NCBI RefSeq assembly: GCF_008642335.1 | Contig: NZ_CP029191.1 | Location: 1,798,001-1,862,000 of the forward strand | From: Streptomyces venezuelae | GTDB lineage: Bacteria > Actinomycetota > Actinomycetes > Streptomycetales > Streptomycetaceae | DNA: 64,000 nucleotides | Reading direction: 5' to 3' | Part shown: positions 1 through 9,793 of the stretch, piece by piece | How positions within the stretch are numbered: the stretch's first letter is position 1 | How the letters are laid out: each line of letters starts with the position of its first letter | Translations under genes and position numbers: made by a program | The notes under the pieces: generated by a model | Told to the model about the DNA's origin: nothing | The model's input: the letters and a program-made list of their open reading frames with translations, nothing else | The model's database searches: none

Positions 1-1317
1 TTCGCGCAGGAGGTGCACGACGCCGTCAAGCAGCACGCGCGCACGCCCTTCCGCGAGGAGGTCTGGCAGCAGCTCATCCAGGGCATGCGCTTCGTCCAGG
101 GCAACTTCGACGACGACGAGGCCTTCGAGCAGCTGAAGGCCACCATCCAGGAGCTGGACAAGGCGCAGGGAACGGGCGGCAACTTCGCCTTCTACCTCTC
201 CGTGCCCCCCAAGTTCTTCCCCCAGGTCGTCCAGCAGCTCAAGAAGCACGAGCTCGCGGACGCCCCCGAGGGCTCCTGGCGGCGCGCCGTCATCGAGAAG
301 CCGTTCGGCCACGACCTGGCGTCGGCCCAGGACCTCAACGCGATCGTGCACGAGGTGTTCGACCCGGACCAGGTGTTCCGGATCGACCACTACCTCGGCA
401 AGGAGACCGTCCAGAACATCCTGGCGCTCCGCTTCGCCAACCAGATGTTCGAGCCGATCTGGAACCGGTCGTACGTGGACCACGTCCAGATCACGATGGC
501 CGAGGACATCGGCATCGGCGGCCGCGCCGGCTACTACGACGGCATCGGCGCCGCCCGTGACGTCATCCAGAACCACCTGCTCCAGCTGATGGCGCTGACC
601 GCGATGGAGGAGCCCGCCTCCTTCGACGCCGACGCGCTCGTCGCGGAGAAGGCGAAGGTGCTCGGCGCCGTCCGGCTGCCGAAGGACCTCGGCAAGGACA
701 CGGTGCGCGGGCAGTACGCCGCGGGCTGGCAGGGCGGCGAGAAGGCCGTCGGCTACCTCCAGGAAGACGGCATCGACCCCAAGTCGAAGACCGACACCTA
801 TGCCGCGATCAAGCTGCAGGTGGACAACCGCCGCTGGGCGGGCGTCCCGTTCTACCTGCGCACCGGCAAGCGCCTCGGCCGGCGCGTCACGGAGATCGCG
901 GTCGTCTTCCAGCGCGCGCCGCACTCCCCCTTCGACCACACCGCCACCGAGGAGCTCGGGCAGAACGCGATCGTCATCCGCGTCCAGCCCGACGAGGGCA
1001 TCACGGTGCGGTTCGGCTCGAAGGTGCCCGGCACCTCCATGGAGATCCGGGACGTCTCGATGGACTTCGCGTACGGCGAGTCCTTCACCGAGTCCAGCCC
1101 GGAGGCGTACGAGCGTCTGATCCTCGACGTCCTGCTCGGCGACGCCAACCTCTTCCCGCGCACGGAGGAGGTCGAGCTGTCCTGGAACATCCTCGACCCG
1201 ATCGAGGAGTACTGGGACAAGCACGGCAAGCCCGCGCAGTACCCGGCCGGCACCTGGGGCCCGACCGAAGCGGACGAAATGCTCGCACGAGACGGACGGA
1301 GCTGGCGCCGGCCATGA
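1..1317 (+). CDS. zwf: Glucose-6-phosphate 1-dehydrogenase, 5' end outside the window
   Basis: This enzyme oxidises glucose 6-phosphate to 6-phosphogluconolactone with NADP+, the entry step of the oxidative pentose phosphate pathway. The reading frame is open from base 1. About 438 residues are visible, so roughly 70 N-terminal residues carrying the dinucleotide-binding fold are missing. The family signature RIDHYLGKE, with its catalytic Asp-His, is clear near visible residue 128, followed by NRSYVDHVQIT and the C-terminal domain. The stop overlaps the start of opcA by four bases (ATGA), so the two are translationally coupled in an operon with pgl. Streptomyces often have two zwf clusters; this one carries opcA and pgl. 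Confidence 0.97.
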   Translation, partial: FAQEVHDAVKQHARTPFREEVWQQLIQGMRFVQGNFDDDEAFEQLKATIQELDKAQGTGGNFAFYLSVPPKFFPQVVQQLKKHELADAPEGSWRRAVIEKPFGHDLASAQDLNAIVHEVFDPDQVFRIDHYLGKETVQNILALRFANQMFEPIWNRSYVDHVQITMAEDIGIGGRAGYYDGIGAARDVIQNHLLQLMALTAMEEPASFDADALVAEKAKVLGAVRLPKDLGKDTVRGQYAAGWQGGEKAVGYLQEDGIDPKSKTDTYAAIKLQVDNRRWAGVPFYLRTGKRLGRRVTEIAVVFQRAPHSPFDHTATEELGQNAIVIRVQPDEGITVRFGSKVPGTSMEIRDVSMDFAYGESFTESSPEAYERLILDVLLGDANLFPRTEEVELSWNILDPIEEYWDKHGKPAQYPAGTWGPTEADEMLARDGRSWRRP

Positions 1318-2396
1318 AGATCGACCTCACGGACACCACGTCCAGCAAGATCAACAAGGCGCTCGTGCAGGGCCGCCGCGCGATCGGCACCCCGGCCGTC
1401 GGCATGGTCCTCACCCTCGTCATCGTCACCGACGAGGAGAACGCCTACGACTCCCTGAAGGCGGCGAGCGAGGCCTCCCGCGAGCACCCCTCGCGCACCC
1501 TCGTGGTCATCAAGCGCGCCGCCCGCTCGCCCCGCGACCGCACCACCTCGCGCCTCGACGCCGAGGTCAGGGTCGGCGCGGACGCGGGCACCGGCGAGAC
1601 GGTGATCCTGCGGCTCTACGGCGAGGGCATCAACCACGCCCAGTCCGTCGTCCTGCCGCTGCTGCTCCCCGACGCCCCCGTGGTCGCCTGGTGGCCGGTG
1701 AACGCCCCGCTGGACCCCGCCAAGGACCCGCTGGGCGCCCTGGCCCAGCGCCGCGTCACGGACACGTACGCCGCCGAGCAGCCGATCCACGAGCTGACCG
1801 CGCGCGCCGAGGCCTACAGCCCCGGCGACACGGACCTGTCCTGGACCCGCATCACGCCGTGGCGCTCCATGCTGGCCGCCGCGCTCGACCAGGTCACCTG
1901 CAAGGTCACCTCGGTACAGGTGGAGGGCGAGGAGTTCAACCCGAGCTGCGAGCTGCTCGCCATGTGGCTCGCGGACCGCCTCGACGTCCCGGTGAAGCGC
2001 ACGCTGTCGGCGGGCCCCGGTCTGACCGGCGTCCGCATGGAGACCACCTGCGGTCCCATCGTGCTCGACCGCGCCGACGGCTCGCTCGCCACGCTCTCCA
2101 TCGAGGGGCAGCCCGACCGCGCGGTGGCGCTCAAGCGCCGCGAGGTGGCCGAGCTGATCGCCGAGGAGCTGCGCCGCCTCGACCCGGACGACACCTACGC
2201 GTCCGCGCTGAAGTACGGCGTGGACCGTCTCGGCGACCCGGCGGACCGCCCGGACTCGCTCCGTGACGAGAAGCCGTCCGAGGACGCGAAGGAAGAGGCC
2301 GAGGCCAAGGCGGCCGCGTCGGAGGAGCCGAAGCAGGCTCCGGCCAAGAAGGCGCCGGCCAAGAAGACCGCCACCAAGAAGGCGGCGGCGAAGTGA
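1314..2396 (+). CDS. opcA: Glucose-6-phosphate dehydrogenase assembly protein OpcA
   Basis: OpcA is an actinobacterial and cyanobacterial partner that promotes assembly and activity of G6PD. The 360-residue protein begins MKIDLTDTTSSKINKAL, the usual opening, and carries the conserved MWLADRLDVPV and VRMETTCGP stretches. Its last 45 residues are low-complexity Glu/Ala, then Lys/Ala/Pro (KKAPAKKTATKKAAAK), resembling the tails of some actinobacterial nucleic-acid-binding proteins. It overlaps zwf by four bases upstream and pgl by four bases (GTGA) downstream, so the three are one coupled operon. Confidence 0.97.
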   Translation: MKIDLTDTTSSKINKALVQGRRAIGTPAVGMVLTLVIVTDEENAYDSLKAASEASREHPSRTLVVIKRAARSPRDRTTSRLDAEVRVGADAGTGETVILRLYGEGINHAQSVVLPLLLPDAPVVAWWPVNAPLDPAKDPLGALAQRRVTDTYAAEQPIHELTARAEAYSPGDTDLSWTRITPWRSMLAAALDQVTCKVTSVQVEGEEFNPSCELLAMWLADRLDVPVKRTLSAGPGLTGVRMETTCGPIVLDRADGSLATLSIEGQPDRAVALKRREVAELIAEELRRLDPDDTYASALKYGVDRLGDPADRPDSLRDEKPSEDAKEEAEAKAAASEEPKQAPAKKAPAKKTATKKAAAK

Positions 2397-3172
2397 CCGC
2401 GGCCCCGCAGCTCGTCGTCCACCGCGACAAGGAGCTGATGGCGCAGGCCGCCGCGGCCCGCCTCATCACGAAGATCGTCGACGCGCAGGCCGCCCGCGGC
2501 CACGCGTCGGTGGTCCTCACCGGCGGCCGCAACGGCAACGGCGTCCTCGCGGCGCTCGCCGCGTCCCCCGCGAAGGACGCGATCGACTGGTCGCGGCTCG
2601 ACCTATGGTGGGGCGACGAGCGCTTCCTGCCGGACGGCGACCCGGAGCGCAACTACACCCAGGCCAAGGAGGCGCTGCTCGACTCGGTGCCCCTCAACCC
2701 GGCCCGGGTGCACCCGATGCCGGCCTCGGACGGCGCGTACGAGGTGGACGCGGCGGCGGAGATCTACGCCGCCGAGCTCACCGCGGCCGCGGGCCCGGAG
2801 GACCACGGTCCGGTGCCGACGTTCGACGTCCTGATGCTCGGCGTCGGCCCGGACACGCATGTCGCGTCGCTCTTCCCTGAGCTTCCGGCTGTGCGGGAGA
2901 CGGAGCGCTCGGTGGTCGGCGTGCACGGCGCGCCGAAGCCCCCGCCGACCCGTGTCACGCTCACGCTCCCGGCGATCCGGGCGGCCCGCGAGGTGTGGCT
3001 GCTCGCGGCGGGCGAGGACAAGGCGAACGCCGCGGCGATCGCCCTGTCCGGCGCGGGCGAGGTGCAGGCCCCCGCGGCCGGTGCCTACGGCCGCTCGCGG
3101 ACGCTGTGGCTCCTGGACGCCGCGGCGGCCTCCCAGCTCCCCCCGGAGCTGTACCCGCCGGCCGTCGCCTGA
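2393..3172 (+). CDS. pgl: 6-phosphogluconolactonase
   Basis: The enzyme hydrolyses 6-phosphogluconolactone to 6-phosphogluconate, the second step of the oxidative pentose phosphate pathway. It has 259 residues, normal for the family, and the expected sugar-phosphate isomerase-like motifs: LTGGRNGNGVL near the N-terminus, WWGDERFLPDGDPERN around residue 72, and LGVGPDTHVASLFP around residue 145. Its GTG start lies inside the opcA stop. A strong hairpin begins 21 bases after the stop, so this is the last gene of zwf-opcA-pgl. Confidence 0.97.
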   Translation: MTAAPQLVVHRDKELMAQAAAARLITKIVDAQAARGHASVVLTGGRNGNGVLAALAASPAKDAIDWSRLDLWWGDERFLPDGDPERNYTQAKEALLDSVPLNPARVHPMPASDGAYEVDAAAEIYAAELTAAAGPEDHGPVPTFDVLMLGVGPDTHVASLFPELPAVRETERSVVGVHGAPKPPPTRVTLTLPAIRAAREVWLLAAGEDKANAAAIALSGAGEVQAPAAGAYGRSRTLWLLDAAAASQLPPELYPPAVA

Positions 3173-3192
3173 CGGTTCACCGCGTCACGTCC

Positions 3193-3229
3193 CTGAGGGC
3201 CCCACACCATCCCGGTGCGGGGCCCTCAG
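3193..3229. terminator. Bidirectional terminator between pgl and the DUF2087 gene
   Basis: An inverted repeat of 16 base pairs with one mismatch (left arm starts CTGAGGGCCCC, right arm ends GGGGCCCTCAG) has a five-base loop. It sits between two convergent stops, 20 bases after pgl and 11 bases after the minus-strand gene. There is no long U-tract, as is common in Streptomyces. Confidence 0.85.
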
Positions 3230-3240
3230 TCGTTCACTCC

Positions 3241-3735
3241 TCAGGCGTCGGCGAGGACGCGTCGGTAGCTGCTGCCGTCCTGGGCGCGGACGAGGAGGCC
3301 GTCGGTGACGCAGTATCGGCGCAGGGCCGCCGTGTCGTCGTGGACGGTGCGGAACGCCTCGTTGACCTCGACCTCGCTGTAGGTGCGGTCGGCGTCGAAG
3401 AGGGTGTCCGTGAGGTGGACGAGGAGTTCGTGGCGCACGACGGGGCGGACCGGTATGGCGGTGAGGCGGCCATGCGTGAAGAAGCCGGTGAGGCGGCGCG
3501 GCACCGTGGGACGGTCGTGCGCGTCGACGGGGTCGGGCGAGCGCCGGAAGACGGCGGCGTCGGCCCGCAGCGAGCCGTCGGGCAGCCGCTCCACGAGGCC
3601 GGTGGCGAGGAGGCGTCCCAGGTGCTTGCGGGCGACGGCCGAGTCGGCCTCGCGGGGCGGCAGGTCGTCGAGGACGATCCGCGCGTACAGCCTGAGTCTC
3701 TCGGGGTCGGCGAGCGCGGCGTGCAGCTGGTCCAT
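3241..3735 (-). CDS. DUF2087 domain protein, probable winged-helix regulator
   Basis: The N-terminal part (MDQLHAALADPERLRLYARIVL) looks like an ArsR-type winged helix. The C-terminal 70 residues (FFTHGRLTAIPVRP, then YSEVEVNEAF and YRRYCV-like segments) match the DUF2087 family. I chose the ATG at 3735, giving 164 residues, because GGGAGG lies nine bases upstream; a longer frame starting 22 codons earlier has no such site. It is a single gene converging on pgl. The regulated targets cannot be read from the sequence. Confidence 0.8.
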   Translation of the reverse strand: MDQLHAALADPERLRLYARIVLDDLPPREADSAVARKHLGRLLATGLVERLPDGSLRADAAVFRRSPDPVDAHDRPTVPRRLTGFFTHGRLTAIPVRPVVRHELLVHLTDTLFDADRTYSEVEVNEAFRTVHDDTAALRRYCVTDGLLVRAQDGSSYRRVLADA

Positions 3736-3835
3736 GACGGGGTCCCTCCCGGCGGGTGACGGAGCCGAAGCAGTGTCACCCGCCGGGCGGGCGGGCCGCA
3801 TCCGATTAACAGAGGTGAGACTCGACTGGTGAGAC

Positions 3836-5488
3836 TCAACGCCCGCGCAGATCGCGGTACTTGGCGACCAGCGCCGTGGTCGACCCGTCCAGGTCGGGCA
3901 CCTCGGCGCCCTCGGTCAGCGCGGGCTCGACGCGCTTGGCGAGGACCTTGCCGAGCTCGACGCCCCACTGGTCGAAGGAGTCGATGTTCCACACGGCGCC
4001 CTGCACGAAGACCTTGTGCTCGTACAGCGCGATGAGCTGGCCGAGGACCGAGGGGGTCAGTTCCTTGGCGAGGATCGTCGTGGTGGGGTGGTTGCCCTTG
4101 AACGTCTTGTGCGGGACGAGCTCCTCCGCGACGCCCTCGGCGCGCACCTCGTCCGGCGTCTTGCCGAACGCCAGCGCCTGGGTCTGCGCGAAGAAGTTGG
4201 CCATCAGCAGGTCGTGCTGGGCGACCAGGCCGGGCAGCAGGTCGGCGACGGGCTCGGCGAAGCCGATGAAGTCCGCCGGGATCAACTTCGTGCCCTGGTG
4301 GATGAGTTGGTAGTAGGCGTGCTGGCCGTTGGTGCCGGGCGTGCCCCAGACGACCGGGCCCGTCTGCCAGTCGACCGGCTTTCCGTCGCGGTCGACGGAC
4401 TTGCCGTTGGACTCCATGTCCAGCTGCTGGAGGTACGCGGTGAACTTGGAGAGGTAGTGCGAGTACGGCAGGACGGCGTGCGACTGCGCGTCGTGGAAGT
4501 TGCCGTACCAGACGCCCAACAGGCCCATCAGGAGCGGCACGTTGGACTCGGCGGGCGCCGTACGGAAGTGCTCGTCGACGAGGTGGAAGCCGTCGAGCAT
4601 CTCGCGGAAGCGGTCGGGCCCGATGGCGATCATCAGGGAGAGGCCGATCGCCGAGTCGTACGAGTAGCGGCCGCCGACCCAGTCCCAGAACTCGAACATG
4701 TTGTCCGTGTCGATGCCGAAGTCGGAGACCTTCTCGGCGTTGGTCGACAGGGCCACGAAGTGCTTGGCGACGGCGTCCTGGCCTGCTTTCAGCTCGGTCA
4801 GCAGCCAGTCGCGCGCGGAGGTGGCGTTGGTGATCGTCTCGATGGTGGTGAACGTCTTCGAGGCGATGATGAACAGCGTCTCGGCGGCGTCCAGGTCCCG
4901 CACGGCCTCGTGCAGGTCCGCGCCGTCCACGTTCGACACGAAGCGGACCGTGAGGCCGCGGTCGGTGAAGGAGCGCAGCGCCTCGTACGCCATCGCGGGG
5001 CCGAGGTCGGAGCCGCCGATGCCGATGTTGACGACGTTCTTGATGCGCTTGCCGGTGTGACCGGTCCACTCGCCGGAGCGGACCTTCTCGGAGAAGGCGC
5101 TCATCTTGACGAGGACGGCGTGCACGGCGGGCACCACATTCTCGCCGTCGACCTCGATGACGGCGTCCCGCGGGGCGCGCAGCGCCGTGTGCAGGACGGC
5201 CCGGCCCTCGGTGGTGTTGATCTTCTCGCCGCGGAACATGGCGTCCCGCAGCCCGAAGACGTCGGTGGCGGCCGCCAGGTCGCGCAGGAGCGTCAGCGTC
5301 TCGTCGGTGACGAGGTGCTTGGAGTAGTCGATGTGCAGGTCGCCGACCTGGAGGGTGTACGCCGTGCCGCGCGCCGGGTCCGCGGCGAAGAGCTCTCGCA
5401 GCTGCACCTCCCCCAGCCGGTCACGGTGCTCGGTGAGCGCCGTCCACTCGGGAATCCGGTCGAGCCTGGCGCGGCTTTCTGCGTTCAT
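3836..5488 (-). CDS. pgi: Glucose-6-phosphate isomerase
   Basis: The enzyme interconverts glucose 6-phosphate and fructose 6-phosphate, linking glycolysis to the pentose phosphate genes alongside. It has 550 residues, the usual bacterial length. Signatures seen are [16 protein letters not shown] for phosphosugar binding, SKTFTTIET in the SIS domain, [20 protein letters not shown] and a C-terminal [10 protein letters not shown] segment. It is on the opposite strand to zwf. The rbpA gene upstream ends with its own terminator, so pgi is probably transcribed alone. Confidence 0.97.
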   Translation of the reverse strand: MNAESRARLDRIPEWTALTEHRDRLGEVQLRELFAADPARGTAYTLQVGDLHIDYSKHLVTDETLTLLRDLAAATDVFGLRDAMFRGEKINTTEGRAVLHTALRAPRDAVIEVDGENVVPAVHAVLVKMSAFSEKVRSGEWTGHTGKRIKNVVNIGIGGSDLGPAMAYEALRSFTDRGLTVRFVSNVDGADLHEAVRDLDAAETLFIIASKTFTTIETITNATSARDWLLTELKAGQDAVAKHFVALSTNAEKVSDFGIDTDNMFEFWDWVGGRYSYDSAIGLSLMIAIGPDRFREMLDGFHLVDEHFRTAPAESNVPLLMGLLGVWYGNFHDAQSHAVLPYSHYLSKFTAYLQQLDMESNGKSVDRDGKPVDWQTGPVVWGTPGTNGQHAYYQLIHQGTKLIPADFIGFAEPVADLLPGLVAQHDLLMANFFAQTQALAFGKTPDEVRAEGVAEELVPHKTFKGNHPTTTILAKELTPSVLGQLIALYEHKVFVQGAVWNIDSFDQWGVELGKVLAKRVEPALTEGAEVPDLDGSTTALVAKYRDLRGR

Positions 5489-5614
5489 CTCGGACTTCAG
5501 CCTTCTCTCGTACGTGCGTACGTTAATTGCCCCGCTGCACCCTCCAACCTAATCGATCAGGGAGCGGGATGAGATGTCCGAAACTGTCTCTCCGCACACG
5601 TACCGGAACAGCGA

Positions 5615-5648
5615 AACCGGCCGGACACTTTTCGTTGTCCGGCCGGTT
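5615..5648 (-). terminator. Terminator after the RbpA-like gene
   Basis: A perfect 13-bp inverted repeat (AACCGGCCGGACA and its complement) encloses an eight-base loop. It starts 20 bases past the stop of the RbpA-like gene and separates it from pgi. Confidence 0.85.
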
Positions 5649-5667
5649 CCGTTGTCGTATTCAAGTG

Positions 5668-6003
5668 CTAGATCTCGCCCCGCAGTTTGGCGAGCGCTTC
5701 CGCGAGGATGGCCTCCCCGTCCGCGTCGCTGCGCCGCTCGCGTACATACGCCAGGTGCGTCTTGTACGGCTCGGTGCGCGGCGGGTCCGGCGGGTTGTCC
5801 CGGTCCTGACCTGCCGGAAAGCCGCAGCGGGGACAGTCCCACGTATCGGGGACCTGCGCGTCGCTGGCGAAGCTCGGCTGCGTCTCGTGCCCGTTGGAGC
5901 ACCAGAAGGAGATGCGCAGTCGCGGCGCGGACTCACCGCGCTCGGCCTCGCCCATCGGCCCCGCCCCGACCCGACTTCCTCGGATCGCGTTGCCACTTGC
6001 CAC
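5668..6003 (-). CDS. rbpA: RbpA-family RNA polymerase-binding protein (divergent paralogue)
   Basis: RbpA proteins bind RNA polymerase and the principal sigma factor and stabilise initiation complexes in actinobacteria. This 111-residue protein keeps the family layout: an N-terminal AIRGSRVG segment, a core with a likely zinc site (C-x3-H in FWCSNGHE and C-x2-C in WDCPRCG), and a C-terminal sigma-interaction helix ending RERRSDADGEAILAEAL. It differs from classical RbpA: where I recall THWDM before the ERR motif, this has THLAYV, so it is probably a paralogue. The GTG start is preceded by GGGAGT. It has its own terminator. Confidence 0.8.
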   Translation of the reverse strand: MASGNAIRGSRVGAGPMGEAERGESAPRLRISFWCSNGHETQPSFASDAQVPDTWDCPRCGFPAGQDRDNPPDPPRTEPYKTHLAYVRERRSDADGEAILAEALAKLRGEI

Positions 6004-6162
6004 GGTCGTAACTCCCTGCGTGATGGTGCTGCTGCGGGCGCCTCAGTTTACGTAAGGCCCAACGCGCGTCCAGTGTTGGGAGTTACACCCCACCCCCGGA
6101 CGCAAGCCCCATGATAAGCCGCACACGCGGGCTCGCACCGGACAAGCGACCAGTGGCTGACG

Positions 6163-6399
6163 CTAGTTGTTCGCCTTCATGAGAAGGCCGAGCGCGACAA
6201 TGCACGCGAACCACAGCAGACCGACCACGACCGTGATGCGGTCGAGGTTGCGCTCGGCGACGGAGGATCCGCCGACGGACGACTGCATGCCGCCACCGAA
6301 CATGTCGGAAAGACCGCCGCCCTTGCCCTTGTGCATCAGCACCAGCAACATCAGCAAGGCGCTGAAGACGATCAGGGCGATCGAGAACCCCATAACCAC
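6163..6399 (-). CDS. secG: Preprotein translocase subunit SecG
   Basis: SecG is the small auxiliary subunit of the SecYEG channel in the cytoplasmic membrane. The 78-residue protein has two hydrophobic segments (about residues 3-22 and 52-72) around the conserved cytoplasmic loop KGKGGGLSDMFGGGMQSS. Its place directly after tpiA is a widespread actinobacterial gene order, but a strong hairpin lies between them, so it may be transcribed separately as well as by read-through. Confidence 0.95.
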   Translation of the reverse strand: MVMGFSIALIVFSALLMLLVLMHKGKGGGLSDMFGGGMQSSVGGSSVAERNLDRITVVVGLLWFACIVALGLLMKANN

Positions 6400-6431
6400 G
6401 GCTGGACCAACTTCCTCGGATCTGAATCGAC

Positions 6432-6467
6432 GACGGGGGCCGAAGGCTTCGAGCTTCGACCCCCGTC
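6432..6467 (-). terminator. Terminator or attenuator after the gap-pgk-tpiA run
   Basis: The arms GACGGGGG and CCCCCGTC extend inward through five more pairs after one mismatch, giving about 13 paired bases around an eight-base loop. The hairpin lies 31 bases beyond the tpiA stop and 33 bases before secG. Confidence 0.75.
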
Positions 6468-6497
6468 AGGGTACGACGTAACGCCGCTAGCGCATAC

Positions 6498-7274
6498 TCA
6501 CTGGTCGCCGAAGCGAACGATCTTGACGAACTCGTCCGAGTCCAGCGCCGCGCCACCGACGAGCGCGCCGTCCACGTCGGGCTGCGCCATGATGTCGGCG
6601 ACGTTCTTCGCCTTCACCGAGCCGCCGTACTGGATGCGGACCTTGTCGGCGAGCTCCTGCGAGTACAGCTCGGCGAGGCGGCCGCGGATCGCGCCGCAGA
6701 CCTCCTGCGCGTCCTCGGGGGTCGCGACCTCGCCGGTGCCGATGGCCCAGACCGGCTCGTAGGCGATGACGATGGTCTCGGCCTGCTCGGCCGGGATGTC
6801 CTTCAGGCCGCCGTCGATCTGGTTCAGCGTGTACTGGACCTGCTGGCCCGCCTTGCGGATGTCCAGGCCCTCGCCGACGCAGAGGATCGGGGTCAGACCG
6901 TGCTTGTACGCGGCCTTCACCTTGGCGTTGCAGATCTCGTCGGTCTCGTTGTGGTACTGGCGGCGCTCGGAGTGGCCCACGGCGACGTAGGTGCACTTCA
7001 GCTTGGCCAGCATCGGGCCCGAGATCTCGCCGGTGTAGGCACCGGAGTCGTGCGCCGAGATGTCCTGGGCGCCGTACTTGATCTTGAGCTTGTCGCCGTC
7101 GACCAGGGTCTGCACGGAGCGCAGGTCGGTGAAGGGCGGCAGGACGGCGACCTCACAGGCCTCGTAGTCCTTGTCCGCCAGGGCGAAGGCGAGCTTCTGG
7201 ACGTGGGCGATGGCCTCGAGGTGGTTGAGGTTCATCTTCCAGTTGCCCGCCATCAGCGGGGTACGCGTAGTCAT
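6498..7274 (-). CDS. tpiA: Triose-phosphate isomerase
   Basis: The enzyme interconverts dihydroxyacetone phosphate and glyceraldehyde 3-phosphate. It is a 258-residue TIM barrel with all catalytic landmarks: AGNWKMN with the substrate Lys, GHSERR with the electrophilic His, [11 protein letters not shown] with the catalytic Glu and flexible loop, and IQYGGSV plus [10 protein letters not shown] for phosphate binding. Only six bases separate it from pgk, so the two are cotranscribed. Confidence 0.98.
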   Translation of the reverse strand: MTTRTPLMAGNWKMNLNHLEAIAHVQKLAFALADKDYEACEVAVLPPFTDLRSVQTLVDGDKLKIKYGAQDISAHDSGAYTGEISGPMLAKLKCTYVAVGHSERRQYHNETDEICNAKVKAAYKHGLTPILCVGEGLDIRKAGQQVQYTLNQIDGGLKDIPAEQAETIVIAYEPVWAIGTGEVATPEDAQEVCGAIRGRLAELYSQELADKVRIQYGGSVKAKNVADIMAQPDVDGALVGGAALDSDEFVKIVRFGDQ

Positions 7275-7280
7275 CAGGTG

Positions 7281-8492
7281 TCAGTTCTCCAGTGCGGCGA
7301 GGCCGGGGAGCGTCTTGCCCTCGAGGTATTCGAGGGAGGCGCCGCCGCCGGTCGAGATGTGGCCGAATGCGTTTTCGTCGAAGCCCAGGTTACGTACGGC
7401 CGCGGCCGAGTCGCCGCCACCCACCACGGTGAAGCCGTCACAGTTGAGCAGGGCCCGCGCGACCGCGGCGGTGCCGTTCGCGTAGTCGGGGTGCTCGGCG
7501 ACGCCGACCGGGCCGTTCCAGAACACGGTCTCGGCGTCGGCGATCTTGGAGGCGAAGAGCTCACGCGTCTTCGGGCCGATGTCCAGGCCCTCCTTGTCCG
7601 ACGGGATCTTGTCCGCGTCGACGGTCTCGAAGTCCGCCGGAGCCTTCGTCTTCAGGTCGGGGAACTCCGTGGAGACCAGGACGTCCACGGGAAGGACGAG
7701 CTCGACGCCGTTCTTCTCGGCGCGCTCCATGTACTCCGTGACGGTCGCGATCTGATCCTCCTGGAGGAGGGAGATGCCGACCTCGTACCCCTTGGCCTTG
7801 AGGAAGGTGTACGCCATGCCGCCGCCGATGAGGAGGCGGTCGGCCTTGCCGAGCAGCTCGTCGATGACGGCGAGCTTGTCGGAGACCTTGGCGCCGCCGA
7901 GGATGACGGTGTACGGGCGCTTCACGTCCTCGGTGAGCTTCTTGAGGACACCGACCTCGGTGGCGATCAGGTAGCCCGCGTAGTGCGGGAGCTTCGCCGG
8001 CAGGTCGTACACGGAGGCGTGCTTGCGGTGCACGGCGCCGAAGCCGTCGCCCACGTAGACGTCGGCGAGGGCGGCCAGCTGATCGGCGAACTCGCCGCGC
8101 TCGGCGTCGTCCTTGGACGTCTCACCGGCGTTGAAGCGGAGGTTCTCGACGACGGCGACCTGACCGGGCTGCAGGCCCTTGACCGCGTCGTGCGCGGCGG
8201 GGCCGACGGTGTCCTGCGCGAACGCGACGGGCGCGCCGAGGAGTTCACCGAGCCGCTCGGCGGCGGGCAGCAGCGAGAAGGCCGGATCCGGGGCGCCCTT
8301 GGGGCGGCCCAGGTGCGAGGCCACGACCACCTTGGCGCCCGCGTCGGCGAGGGCCTTGACGGTCGGCAGGACGGCGCGGATGCGGCCGTCGTCGGTGATG
8401 GTGCCGTCGGCGAGCGGCACGTTGAGGTCGGCGCGGACGAAGACCCGCTTGCCGTCGACTCCTTCGGCGAGAAGTTCGTCGATCGTCTTCAT
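7281..8492 (-). CDS. pgk: Phosphoglycerate kinase
   Basis: The enzyme transfers phosphate from 1,3-bisphosphoglycerate to ADP, the first ATP-yielding step of lower glycolysis. It has 403 residues. Motifs are FVRADLNVPL and VVASHLGRPKG in the substrate domain, GGAKVSDKLAV and GGGMAYTFL in the middle, and the nucleotide-binding GGGDSAAAVRNLG near the C-terminus. It lies between gap and tpiA on the same strand. A stem-loop in the 101-base gap after gap could set the relative output. Confidence 0.98.
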   Translation of the reverse strand: MKTIDELLAEGVDGKRVFVRADLNVPLADGTITDDGRIRAVLPTVKALADAGAKVVVASHLGRPKGAPDPAFSLLPAAERLGELLGAPVAFAQDTVGPAAHDAVKGLQPGQVAVVENLRFNAGETSKDDAERGEFADQLAALADVYVGDGFGAVHRKHASVYDLPAKLPHYAGYLIATEVGVLKKLTEDVKRPYTVILGGAKVSDKLAVIDELLGKADRLLIGGGMAYTFLKAKGYEVGISLLQEDQIATVTEYMERAEKNGVELVLPVDVLVSTEFPDLKTKAPADFETVDADKIPSDKEGLDIGPKTRELFASKIADAETVFWNGPVGVAEHPDYANGTAAVARALLNCDGFTVVGGGDSAAAVRNLGFDENAFGHISTGGGASLEYLEGKTLPGLAALEN

Positions 8493-8524
8493 GAACTGGA
8501 CTCCTTGGGTGGGCTGACGCGCAA

Positions 8525-8564
8525 CAGGGCCCGGAGCGCGCCTCGTTGCGCGGTCCGGACCCTG
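8525..8564 (-). terminator. Stem-loop between gap and pgk, possible attenuator
   Basis: CAGGG/CCCTG and CCGGA/TCCGG arms pair around one internal mismatch with a long loop. The hairpin sits about 30 bases downstream of gap. It may partly terminate gap transcripts or mark a processing end. It is weaker than the other terminators listed. Confidence 0.5.
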
Positions 8565-8593
8565 TGCTCACATCTAGGTGCCTGCTCTGGTGA

Positions 8594-9634
<1,041 letters not shown>

Positions 9635-9734
9635 TTAGACGCCGGCGAGTTGTATGGGATGTCCCCGACCGCCTCCGACCCTACCTCTCTGAAGCCTCTG
9701 AGGTGACATCGAGAGGGGCCGTTGGCGGCACAAA

Positions 9735-9781
9735 GGCCCGTACCCCGCAGTAGGGGTACGGGCCACCGGGACCTTGGTCCC
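9735..9781 (-). terminator. Tandem hairpins after the carboxypeptidase gene
   Basis: A perfect 12-bp inverted repeat (GGCCCGTACCCC and complement, 9735-9764, six-base loop) is followed by a small GGGACC-TT-GGTCCC hairpin at 9768-9781. On the minus strand the small hairpin comes first, 12 bases after the carboxypeptidase stop, and the strong one follows. Confidence 0.85.
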
Positions 9782-9793
9782 GATTACGCACTG

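Noticed and set aside
6004..6080. SigR-type promoter before the RbpA-like gene
   Set aside because: I looked for a GGGAAT-like -35 and a GTT -10 at suitable spacing and found no convincing pair.
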